This document shows, piece after piece, positions 44,914 through 52,707 of a stretch of 64,000 bases of DNA. The notes beneath the pieces were generated by a model. That model was given only the letters and a program-made list of their open reading frames with translations. It had not been told where the DNA came from and ran no database searches. The translations under genes and the position numbers were made by a program. Position 1 is the stretch's first letter, and each line of letters begins with the position of its first letter. This stretch comes from NIOZ-UU13 sp964444135 (GTDB lineage: Bacteria > Planctomycetota > Phycisphaerae > Sedimentisphaerales > Anaerobacaceae): assembly GCA_964444135.1 (NCBI GenBank), contig CAYUFX010000010.1, forward strand, positions 12,534 to 76,533, read 5' to 3'.

Positions 44914-45480
44914 GTGGGATACTCAGTAAACATCAGGCATTTACGAAACGCGCCTTTAGCAATTATAAACTTTCTACGCTGGCGTTGGCGATTCCACTCT
45001 TTCGGCTGGCGGTCTCGGTTAGGCAGATGTGATATGCTGAGAAATCCACGGGCAATCAGCATTGGAAAAAGGGTCATTATCCGCAAGGGGGCCCGTCTTG
45101 AAGCTGTCGGTGAGTTAGACGGCGAAAGGCCAAAGATAAAAATTGGTGACGGCACAGCAATCCAATTTTACTTTCATTGCGGCGCGGCAGAATCAGTTAC
45201 TATTGGCAAGAATGTTTTAATCTCTGGAAGAGTATATATCACCGACCACAACCATGTATTTGATGACCCCGAATTACCAGCAAGAAATTGCAGTAAATTG
45301 AAATCAGACCCTGTCGTAATTGAAGATGGAGTGTGGTTGGGTGAAGGATGCGTAATTCTTAAAGGAGTTACAGTTGCAGAACGCGCCGTGGTTGGGGCAA
45401 ATGCAGTGGTTACTAAAGATGTTCCCCCCTTTACGGTTGTAGGTGGCGTTCCTGCTCGAGTAATACGTAAAATTGAATAG
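44914..45480 (+). CDS. Left-handed beta-helix acyltransferase (WbbJ/LacA type)
   Basis: The GTG at 44914 has a strong AAGGAAGG 5 bases upstream, giving 188 residues; an upstream TTG at 44881 is less likely. Hexapeptide repeats run from about residue 50: AISIGKRVIIRKGARLEAVG, SVTIGKNVLISGRVYITDHN with the catalytic-type His, and DGVWLGEGCVILKGVTVAER AVVGANAVVTKDVPPF closing with VVGGVPARVI. It O-acetylates a sugar of the polysaccharide, probably using acetyl-CoA. Confidence 0.85.
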   Translation: MGYSVNIRHLRNAPLAIINFLRWRWRFHSFGWRSRLGRCDMLRNPRAISIGKRVIIRKGARLEAVGELDGERPKIKIGDGTAIQFYFHCGAAESVTIGKNVLISGRVYITDHNHVFDDPELPARNCSKLKSDPVVIEDGVWLGEGCVILKGVTVAERAVVGANAVVTKDVPPFTVVGGVPARVIRKIE

Positions 45481-45505
45481 TGCTCATTGCAAGAGAAGAG
45501 CATTG

Positions 45506-46468
45506 ATGAATACAAAACCATTGGTATCGGTACTTATATCCGTTTATAACGCAGGTGAGTACCTGCGGCCTTCGGTCCAGAGTATACTATCTCAGACCTA
45601 CTCGAATCTTGAGGTGCTGATTATAGATGATGGCAGTACGGACGGCTGCATGGATTCGATAGCCGACCTTAACGATTCTCGCATTCGTATCATAAGTCAG
45701 AATAACAGTGGAAAGGCGGCGGCTCTTAACCGTGCATTAGAGGAATTGTCCGGCATATTCTATGCAATTCAGGATGCCGACGATGTCAGTTACCCGCATC
45801 GCATTGAGCGTCAGGTCGAGTTCATGCTGGGAAATCTTGATCTGGCAGCCGTGTTTACAGGCCATGACATTATACTCGGGCGACAGCGCATCGCTCCTAC
45901 TTTTAGCGGGAAGAGTATCGATGAATGCCGTGACGGCATTGAACAATTTCTCATGCCGACACACGATGCCACGTCAATGTTTAGAGTTTCCTTGGTACGA
46001 AAGTTCTGCTATGAGCCAGCTTTGCAGTATGGGGAAGGCCTTGATTATATCCTGCGCGTAGGCGAGCATCATCCTATGCTGGTACTTGCTGAATGTCTAT
46101 ATTCTTATCGGATTCACTTCGGTTCATTAATGACGAAAAACGTGTTACAAAGAAAACAAATGATTAGAAATGTACTGGAACGGGCCTGTGAACGGCGAGG
46201 TCTTAATCCAAGTGACTACTTATCGGTTAATTCTGAGCGAATCTCAAGATTTCGACATAGAGAGATGGAAACCCACATCGTGCCACACTTTATGGAAAGT
46301 GTGCTCGACTTACGCCGTGCTGACAGAAACACAGAAGCCCTGAAAACCGCCTTTGCTTGTCTGCGATTGCACCCGTTTGACCCCTATTATTACAAACCAC
46401 TGGCTTACTTTCTTGCGCCACTGGCATTCATTAAGTATTATCGCTCCATAAAGGCCAAGACCAGATGA
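45506..46468 (+). CDS. GT2 glycosyltransferase
   Basis: Start at the ATG 45506; the frame is open 11 codons upstream but begins in the previous gene's stop region. The 320-residue enzyme has PLVSVLISVYNAGEYLRPSV, LEVLIIDDGSTDGCMDSIAD and FYAIQDADDVSYPHRIERQV, with Asp-Ala-Asp-Asp as the metal motif. Its stop overlaps the ATG of the Wzy-like gene (ATGA), so the two are translationally coupled. Confidence 0.9.
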   Translation: MNTKPLVSVLISVYNAGEYLRPSVQSILSQTYSNLEVLIIDDGSTDGCMDSIADLNDSRIRIISQNNSGKAAALNRALEELSGIFYAIQDADDVSYPHRIERQVEFMLGNLDLAAVFTGHDIILGRQRIAPTFSGKSIDECRDGIEQFLMPTHDATSMFRVSLVRKFCYEPALQYGEGLDYILRVGEHHPMLVLAECLYSYRIHFGSLMTKNVLQRKQMIRNVLERACERRGLNPSDYLSVNSERISRFRHREMETHIVPHFMESVLDLRRADRNTEALKTAFACLRLHPFDPYYYKPLAYFLAPLAFIKYYRSIKAKTR

Positions 46469-47724
46469 TTAACCAAGGAACAGTCGTAATTACCGTCTTT
46501 CTCGGGATTCTGACTTTCGTTCTTCCTAAGAAGTTTTTTCTGATGCCATTTATTTTGGCGGCCTGTTTTGTCCCGGCGGATCAAAGAGTAATCATCTTTG
46601 ATTTAGATTTTACACCCCTGCGGATGCTCGTTCTGGTAGGATTTTTCCGCACTATCTTGCAGGGAGAGCGGTTGACATTCAAATGGAACCGTTTTGATAA
46701 ATTAGTACTTTTATGGGCGATTTGTGGAGCGCTTATATACATAATACAGTGGGCGGATATGAGGGCATTGATTTACAAGTGTGGGGTGCTATTTGATGTC
46801 ATAGGTTTGTACTGGCTTTTTCGAATAAATATAAATTCCTGGGGTGACATAAAGTACGCAACCAAAGTTTTCGCTGTCTGTTCTCTGGTCTTGGCAATTT
46901 TAGTAGGATTGGAGTGGGCGACAGGGCGAAATCCTTTTGCAGTTCTTGGCAGGGTAAAGACTGTAGTACGTGAAGGGCGATATCGATGTCAGGCATCATT
47001 TCCGCATGCCATAATGTTGGGGCTGTTTTGGGCCACACTGGTTCCGTTGTTTATAGGTTTTGCACGACAGGACAAATCTAAATTATTGCTCTGGTCGGCA
47101 GTGGCGGCGAGTGCTTTTATTGCTGCAGCTACAGCGTCGAGCACGCCAGTTTTAACATTGCTGTTCGTTCTAATTATACTATGTGGGTACAGGTGGCGAG
47201 AATATGCGGCTTGTGCCGGGTGGGGTCTTTTTGCCTCGTTTGTTGCCCTTCATATTGTTATGAAAGCGCCGGTTTGGCACTTGATCTCCAGGATAGGCGT
47301 TGTAGGAGGTTCGACAGGCTGGCACCGTTTTTTTCTTATTGACCAGGCAATTAACCACTTTGGCGAGTGGATGTTTTTAGGCTGTCGCAGCACGGAACAC
47401 TGGGGCCGGGGGCTGAGTGATGTTACTAACCACTATATTAGGGAAGGAGTAAATGGGGGATTTGTAACTCTTGCTTTGCTTTTAGTAATGTTATATATGG
47501 CCTTGCGAACACTCTTACGTTTGTCTCTCTCAAACCAGAAACATAAACAGCAGTTCTTAGCCTGGTGTCTCTTCGTGGCAATTTTAGGGCATTGCGTAGC
47601 TTTTTTGGGTGTATCCTACTTCGGCCAAATAACGATGTGGTGGTATATGACACTGGCGATGGTTAGCTTTCTTAGCGAAGAAAAGCAGTGGCACACAAAC
47701 AATCGTCATCTCAAAATTACTTGA
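46465..47724 (+). CDS. Wzy/O-antigen-ligase-like polymerase
   Basis: A 419-residue integral membrane protein with about 11-12 helices and a large periplasmic loop around residues 280-335 (WHRFFLIDQAINHFGEWMFL, STEHWGRGLSDVTNHYIREG), the arrangement of the O-antigen ligase/polymerase family. ATGA overlap with the preceding GT2 gene. It is the likely polymerase joining flipped repeat units in the periplasm, working with the flippase at 39,601 and the chain-length kinase at 52,708. Confidence 0.8.
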   Translation: MINQGTVVITVFLGILTFVLPKKFFLMPFILAACFVPADQRVIIFDLDFTPLRMLVLVGFFRTILQGERLTFKWNRFDKLVLLWAICGALIYIIQWADMRALIYKCGVLFDVIGLYWLFRININSWGDIKYATKVFAVCSLVLAILVGLEWATGRNPFAVLGRVKTVVREGRYRCQASFPHAIMLGLFWATLVPLFIGFARQDKSKLLLWSAVAASAFIAAATASSTPVLTLLFVLIILCGYRWREYAACAGWGLFASFVALHIVMKAPVWHLISRIGVVGGSTGWHRFFLIDQAINHFGEWMFLGCRSTEHWGRGLSDVTNHYIREGVNGGFVTLALLLVMLYMALRTLLRLSLSNQKHKQQFLAWCLFVAILGHCVAFLGVSYFGQITMWWYMTLAMVSFLSEEKQWHTNNRHLKIT

Positions 47725-47745
47725 GGGCAAAGATAAGATACAAAC

Positions 47746-48675
47746 ATGTTTGATGTTTCTATTATTATTGTAAGTTGGAATGCAAAGCGGCATCTTCTCA
47801 ACTGTCTGAACTCTTTAGAAAATACTGCAAAGGGGTATTCACAAGAGATTTTCATCGTGGATAATGCGTCTTCTGACGGCAGTCCAGATGCTGTAGCAAG
47901 ACAATTTCCGCAAGTTAGATTGATTAAGAATAAAGAGAATCTGGGTTTTGCTCGGGCCAATAATATCGGGATACATCAAAGCTCTGGCCGTTATATTTGT
48001 CTTGTTAACTCCGATGTGATTGTTTTGAACGGCTGTATTGAGAATTTAATTAGCTTCATGGATAACCACCCCGCTGCAGGTATGGTTGGACCCCGGATTT
48101 TAAATCAAGACCGGACACTTCAGCCTTCGTGTCGGCACTTCCCCACAATCTGGAATAACTTGTGTCAAGCATTAGGGCTTAACAAATTATTTCCAAAATC
48201 ACGTTTCTTTTCAGAGACTTTTATGAATTATTGGGCCCACGACATTGTGCAAAAGGTCGATGTACTCAGTGGTTGCTTCTGGATGGTTCGGCGGGAAGCT
48301 CTGAACAAAGTGGGGCTGTTGGACGAAGACTTTTTCATTTATGGTGAAGACCTTGACTGGTGCAGGCGATTTCATAATGCAGGATGGGATATTATATTTT
48401 ATCCAAACGCTGAGACCATCCATACCGGCGCCGCCAGTTCTAATAACGATCCAATCAGGTTTTATATTGAAATGCAAAAAGCTGACTTGCACTATTGGCA
48501 AAAGCACCACGGTAGTATTGGCCGAACCGTTTACGCGGCAATAATTTTTCTCCGTCACTTACTGCGGCTGGCTCCCATAGGATTACTTTATATTTTTCGT
48601 CCCAGACTTCGGGAGACAATTTCGTTCAAATTGAAACGAAGTTTGGCCTGTATCCGATTTATAATTGCTCCCTAA
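47746..48675 (+). CDS. GT2 glycosyltransferase, rhamnosyltransferase-like
   Basis: A 309-residue GT-A protein of the WbbL/RfbF-like type: DVSIIIVSWNAKRHLLNCLN, EIFIVDNASSDGSPDAVARQ, FARANNIGIHQSSGRYICLV NSDV (NSDV in place of the DxD), VLSGCFWMVRREALNKVGLL and DEDFFIYGEDLDWCRRFHNA. The last sequence is diagnostic of this subgroup, many of which transfer rhamnose; specificity here is inferred only. C-terminal hydrophobic residues (LLRLAPIGLLYIF) may touch the membrane. Confidence 0.9.
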   Translation: MFDVSIIIVSWNAKRHLLNCLNSLENTAKGYSQEIFIVDNASSDGSPDAVARQFPQVRLIKNKENLGFARANNIGIHQSSGRYICLVNSDVIVLNGCIENLISFMDNHPAAGMVGPRILNQDRTLQPSCRHFPTIWNNLCQALGLNKLFPKSRFFSETFMNYWAHDIVQKVDVLSGCFWMVRREALNKVGLLDEDFFIYGEDLDWCRRFHNAGWDIIFYPNAETIHTGAASSNNDPIRFYIEMQKADLHYWQKHHGSIGRTVYAAIIFLRHLLRLAPIGLLYIFRPRLRETISFKLKRSLACIRFIIAP

Positions 48676-48738
48676 ATTTTCGCACGTTAGGCTTAAATAT
48701 GAACGGTCTTAGTTCTTAGAACAGTAAAGGATTTTTTT

Positions 48739-49641
48739 GTGAATTGCGAATACATTTTAATTTCTCCTGTCCATAATGAGGAAGCATACATCGAAAGAAC
48801 AATAAAGTGCATTATCGCGCAGAGTGTCCCTCCAAAAAAGTGGGTGATAGTCAACGATAACTCAACTGACAAAACGGAGGAAATCATAAAACAATATGAA
48901 TCGCAGTACGATTTCATAAGTTATCTTTATCTTCAACACAATGATGCCCAAAGCTACTATGACCGCAAGATCAGAGCTTTTTTATCAGGTTATGAGAAGA
49001 TTAAAGATACAAAATATGAGTTCTTAGGATGTTTGGATGCGGATATCTCACTCGAACCAACATATTATGAAAGCATTTTGGAAAAGTTCAATCATAATCC
49101 GAAATTGGGTGTCGCTTCAGGGGTATATCTTGATGAGGTCAATGGTCGACTTAGAAGAATCTTTATTGCGAGAATAAGCACACCCGGGGCAATTCAATTG
49201 TTTCGCCGCCAATGTTATGAAGAAATCGGCGGATACATCCCTTTGAAATACGGTGGAGTTGACTCTCTGAGCGAAATCATGGCTCGTATGGCTGGTTGGG
49301 AGACAAAATCTTTTCCAAAATACAAGGCGATTCACCATCGCCCCATGGGAACAGGGTCGAGAAATAGTGTTCTGCGTGGAAAGTTCTACCATGGATTCGT
49401 AGAATACCAGTTAGGTACACATCCACTTTTTATGGCGGCAAAATCAATTCTCCGCGCTTTTTGGGAAAGACCTCTTTTCTTCGCGAGCGCTTCAAGAATG
49501 ACAGGATATCTCTACGCACATCTAAAAAAAGAGGAAAGGCGGGTTCCAGACAAGGTCATGAATTTTTATCGCAATGAACAAATGAGAAGACTAAGAGCTT
49601 GTTTTCGTTGTCAGAAAAGAAAGGGAGTACTTTCTTCCTAA
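48739..49641 (+). CDS. GT2 glycosyltransferase
   Basis: A 300-residue protein from a GTG with AAGGA about 8 bases upstream. It has YILISPVHNEEAYIERTIKC, KWVIVNDNSTDKTEEIIKQY and EFLGCLDADISLEPTYYESI, the GT-A nucleotide and DxD sites, and a C-terminal AIHHRPMGTGSRNSVLRGKF loop. It resembles PEP-CTERM-locus glycosyltransferases of the same size. It adds a sugar on the cytoplasmic face. Confidence 0.85.
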   Translation: MNCEYILISPVHNEEAYIERTIKCIIAQSVPPKKWVIVNDNSTDKTEEIIKQYESQYDFISYLYLQHNDAQSYYDRKIRAFLSGYEKIKDTKYEFLGCLDADISLEPTYYESILEKFNHNPKLGVASGVYLDEVNGRLRRIFIARISTPGAIQLFRRQCYEEIGGYIPLKYGGVDSLSEIMARMAGWETKSFPKYKAIHHRPMGTGSRNSVLRGKFYHGFVEYQLGTHPLFMAAKSILRAFWERPLFFASASRMTGYLYAHLKKEERRVPDKVMNFYRNEQMRRLRACFRCQKRKGVLSS

Positions 49642-49723
49642 TTTATGTCGTAAAGATTTTGTTGTGAAATCAGCGACAAATGAGGACACCAACCAAATAT
49701 CTATGGTGCTGTCTAAAAACAAT

Positions 49724-50173
49724 ATGAAAATTTGCCTGGCTGCATCAGCTGGAGGGCATCTAACAGAGCTGCTAAAACTTGCAGATAGTTGGCAACAATA
49801 CGAAGTTTTTTACGTTTCTACTGCGAATATGGTTGCCAAGAAGCTTAAGCAGTATGGTCAGACCTATGTTGTGGGCGAATGCAACCGTGAACATCTTTTG
49901 CGGGTTATTCTTGTTTTGGTCCGCTGCATAAGGGTGATTCTACACGAAAGGCCTAATGTTGTAATAAGCACTGGTGCAGCGGTGGGCTGCATTATGTGTT
50001 TTCTCGGCAAATTATTAGGCGCGAAAGTCGTTTGGGTCGACAGTATTGCCAATGTGAGGTGGGTATCGCTGTCAGGTAGAATGGTTCGGCACATAGCTGA
50101 CTTATTCCTTGTGCAGTGGCCCGAAATTGCCGAGCAATATAGTAATGTGGAATACGTAGGTGCGGTGATATGA
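49724..50173 (+). CDS. Alg14/PssD-like glycosyltransferase subunit
   Basis: Starting at the ATG 49724 (MKICLAASAGGHLTELLKL) gives 149 residues, the usual size; GTG 49664 and ATG 49703 are alternatives. ASAGGHL, RPNVVISTGAAVGCIMCFLG and KVVWVDSIANVRWVSLSGRM are hallmarks of the membrane-anchoring subunit of the Alg13-Alg14 type glycosyltransferase pair (PssD-PssE or Cps14F-Cps14G in bacteria). It overlaps the next gene by 4 bases, consistent with a two-subunit enzyme. Confidence 0.85.
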   Translation: MKICLAASAGGHLTELLKLADSWQQYEVFYVSTANMVAKKLKQYGQTYVVGECNREHLLRVILVLVRCIRVILHERPNVVISTGAAVGCIMCFLGKLLGAKVVWVDSIANVRWVSLSGRMVRHIADLFLVQWPEIAEQYSNVEYVGAVI

Positions 50174-50652
50174 TTTTTCTGACCGTTGGGACACAGTTTC
50201 CATTCGACCGTTTCGTCCAAGCTGTGGACAATATCTTTGACCAGGGTTTGATTGACGAGGAAATATTTGCCCAGATTGGAGAAACTTCGTACAAACCACA
50301 CAACTTTGAATCTGTGGCCTCTTTGGAGAAAAGGGACTTTGATGAGCGCGTTAAGAAAGCATCAAGCGTGATAAGCCATGCTGGGGTTGGTACGATAACA
50401 GTGGCATTGAAGAACAATAAACCGTTACTGGTTATGCCACGTATGAAGCGATATAAAGAGCATGTCAACGACCACCAAGTAGCAACTGCTAAGAAGTTTC
50501 AGGAGCTTGGGCACATATTGGCAGCGTATGATGTCAAAGATTTGCCGGATGGCATTCGCAAATTGAAAAACTTCATCCCCCGGAAAAGAAAAGCCAGCCC
50601 TGTTGCAATCACTGAGAGGATTCGTTGTTTTCTGAACAGTTTACAGGACTAA
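50170..50652 (+). CDS. Alg13/PssE-like glycosyltransferase subunit
   Basis: A 160-residue protein equal to the C-terminal GT-B half of GT28: MIFLTVGTQFPFDRFVQAVD at the start, SSVISHAGVGTITVALKNNK PLLVMPRM for the nucleotide-sugar site and HVNDHQVATAKKFQELGHIL. It starts inside the Alg14-like gene (ATGA). The two together should form one active glycosyltransferase. Confidence 0.85.
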   Translation: MIFLTVGTQFPFDRFVQAVDNIFDQGLIDEEIFAQIGETSYKPHNFESVASLEKRDFDERVKKASSVISHAGVGTITVALKNNKPLLVMPRMKRYKEHVNDHQVATAKKFQELGHILAAYDVKDLPDGIRKLKNFIPRKRKASPVAITERIRCFLNSLQD

Positions 50653-50667
50653 CACTGGGCAATCCGA

Positions 50668-52695
50668 ATGCGTAGAAAACAGCTAATCAAAGCTATTATA
50701 CTTGCCGGTAGCCATGACTTTGGTCGTTGCTCATTAGCATCGCGTTTGCCCACAGCCTTATGGCCTGTAGCAGGAAGACCCGTCTTAGAACATCTGCTGA
50801 CTTCTTTAGCCAATCAAGGTATAAAGCAGGCAACAATCTGTTCCAACTTTGCCGGTTCACTGCTGGAAGAATCAATCCGCGCCGAGAATCGTTTGGAGTT
50901 GAATTTTCTGGATGATTCCCTGCCGGTCGGCACTGCAGGTTGCATTCGCGATGCCGCCGGTGATGAAACAGATGCTTTAGGCTCCCGCAAGGCGGAGACC
51001 CTTTTGATATTTCCTGCCAGCATAATACGCCCCCCAAAAATTGATGTGTTGGTAAATGCACACCGCGAAGGTCAATCCGATTTGACCGTGATGTTGAATC
51101 CTGACTGTGGGAATGCGGATACACACGCTTATGACAAGCTTGGTAAATCAAGGGGTGAGCCAGCAGGGATTTATGTTTGCCGAACCAGTATTCTGAAACA
51201 TATCCCGAAAGCAGGTTACTTCGATATCAAGGAAGGCTTAATTCCTGAAATGCTCCGTGCCGGCAAGACTGTTCACGCAGCAACGTTGCCAAATCACGCC
51301 GGCAATTTCCGGGATAGGCAAGAATACCTATACGCCATCGCCAATTACCTTGAAGGTGCTCCAAAACTGAATGCGGACCTAAAACCCTGCAGGGATGCCG
51401 ATTCACAAACAATGTGGATAGCTGCTAATGCCAAAGTTGAGCCGGGCGCGCGAATTTATGGACCGGCTGTTGTCATGGACGGCGCTCACATTTCAAAGGG
51501 CGCGGTTGTTATTGGCCCGACTGTATTAGGAAAGAATGTTAGTATCGGCACCAATAGCATTGTGCTAAATAGCGTTCTGTGGGATGGCGCGCAAGTAGGG
51601 CCAAATTGCCAAATCCAACAATGTATACTCGACTACAACGCGGTTTTACGAGCTAATGCTGTTGCGGAAGAAAAATCCATATCATTCAAACCGAAAGGAA
51701 TGCTGGAGCGTTTGGCCGGCCAGGCTTTAGAAGTTGTGCAACATAACACGAGTAGATTACAGCATGCATTGCAGTTACCACTTAGTAAAATCAATGAAAA
51801 AATGCCAAATTGCGTGCAGTCGCGCAAAACAAAAATTGTACCTTGGCTTGCGGGAAGTCTTGTTCTAATTGCATTTCTTTGGTCTTACTGGCCTGGCTTT
51901 GCCGACCTTTGGAATTTATGGCGAAGAAGTGATGAATACTCCTCTGGCCTTTTAGTTCCTTTCCTGGCTGTTTATGTTCTGTGGTCAAGACGTAAACCTA
52001 TCGCTCAGTGCAGAATAAGACCCTCCATGTGGGGTTTGTTTGTCTTCGTGGCGGCGCAGGGCATCAGGCTGTTTGGGCTGTTCTTTATGTACAGCTCGGC
52101 AGAAAGATTATCTATTGTTCTAAGTGTTGCTGCATTGGTACTGCTTCTGTTTGGCTGGCAGCTTCTCCGAAAGGTCTCTACGGTATTATTGTTCCTATGT
52201 TTAATGCTCCCCTGGCCTAACCGTGTCCAGGCGGCTGTGACGCTGCCTCTACAACATTGGGCTACTTCGTCAGCCGTATTTTGTCTGGAGATGGTGGGCT
52301 ACGAGGTCGTACGAGAAGGCAACGTTATCAATATCGGCGATGCAAGTGTTGCGGTTGCTGAGGCGTGCAATGGTTTGAGAATGGTCACCGCCTTTTTTGT
52401 GATTGGCGGATTGGTTGTTCTGCTGATTAGACGAACATGGTGGGAGAAACTGATAGTCCTCCTTTCGAGTCTGCCCATTGCTTTACTGTGTAACACCATG
52501 CGATTAGCAATCACAGCGGTTTTTTTCACAGTACTTGAAGGAGATTACTGGGAAACAATTTTCCACGACTTTGGTGGATATGCGATGATGCCATTGGCCC
52601 TTGCGGTGGTGATTGGTGAGCTTTGGCTTCTGACAAAACTTACGATGCTTCCAGGCAAAGAAGAAGCAATAATAATTAAACGACAAAATAAATGA
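50668..52695 (+). CDS. Nucleotidyltransferase-like / LbH / exosortase fusion
   Basis: A 675-residue fusion. Residues 5-230 are a nucleotidyltransferase fold (IKAIILAGSHDFGRCSLASR, LPTALWPVAGRPVLEHLLTS) in which the GxGTRL nucleotide loop is replaced, so activity is doubtful. Residues about 252-330 are left-handed beta-helix hexapeptides (ARIYGPAVVMDGAHISKGAV). From about 391 an eight-helix exosortase follows, with the transpeptidase-like triad: Cys567 in VAEACNGLRM, Arg612 in CNTMRLAIT and His633 in IFHDFGGY. Exosortases cleave PEP-CTERM tails at the membrane. A family A repeat is read in frame as GSRKAET (about residues 105-111). No clear ribosome-binding site precedes the ATG. Confidence 0.85.
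   Translation: MRRKQLIKAIILAGSHDFGRCSLASRLPTALWPVAGRPVLEHLLTSLANQGIKQATICSNFAGSLLEESIRAENRLELNFLDDSLPVGTAGCIRDAAGDETDALGSRKAETLLIFPASIIRPPKIDVLVNAHREGQSDLTVMLNPDCGNADTHAYDKLGKSRGEPAGIYVCRTSILKHIPKAGYFDIKEGLIPEMLRAGKTVHAATLPNHAGNFRDRQEYLYAIANYLEGAPKLNADLKPCRDADSQTMWIAANAKVEPGARIYGPAVVMDGAHISKGAVVIGPTVLGKNVSIGTNSIVLNSVLWDGAQVGPNCQIQQCILDYNAVLRANAVAEEKSISFKPKGMLERLAGQALEVVQHNTSRLQHALQLPLSKINEKMPNCVQSRKTKIVPWLAGSLVLIAFLWSYWPGFADLWNLWRRSDEYSSGLLVPFLAVYVLWSRRKPIAQCRIRPSMWGLFVFVAAQGIRLFGLFFMYSSAERLSIVLSVAALVLLLFGWQLLRKVSTVLLFLCLMLPWPNRVQAAVTLPLQHWATSSAVFCLEMVGYEVVREGNVINIGDASVAVAEACNGLRMVTAFFVIGGLVVLLIRRTWWEKLIVLLSSLPIALLCNTMRLAITAVFFTVLEGDYWETIFHDFGGYAMMPLALAVVIGELWLLTKLTMLPGKEEAIIIKRQNK
50977..51002. 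repeat. Family A repeat variant inside the exosortase fusion gene
   Basis: TTAGGCTCCCGCAAGGCGGA followed by GACCC; its reverse complement resembles the copies at 9656, 11128 and 11361 with a few substitutions. It is translated in frame and disrupts nothing. Confidence 0.6.
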
Positions 52696-52707
52696 GGAGT
52701 AATAGAA

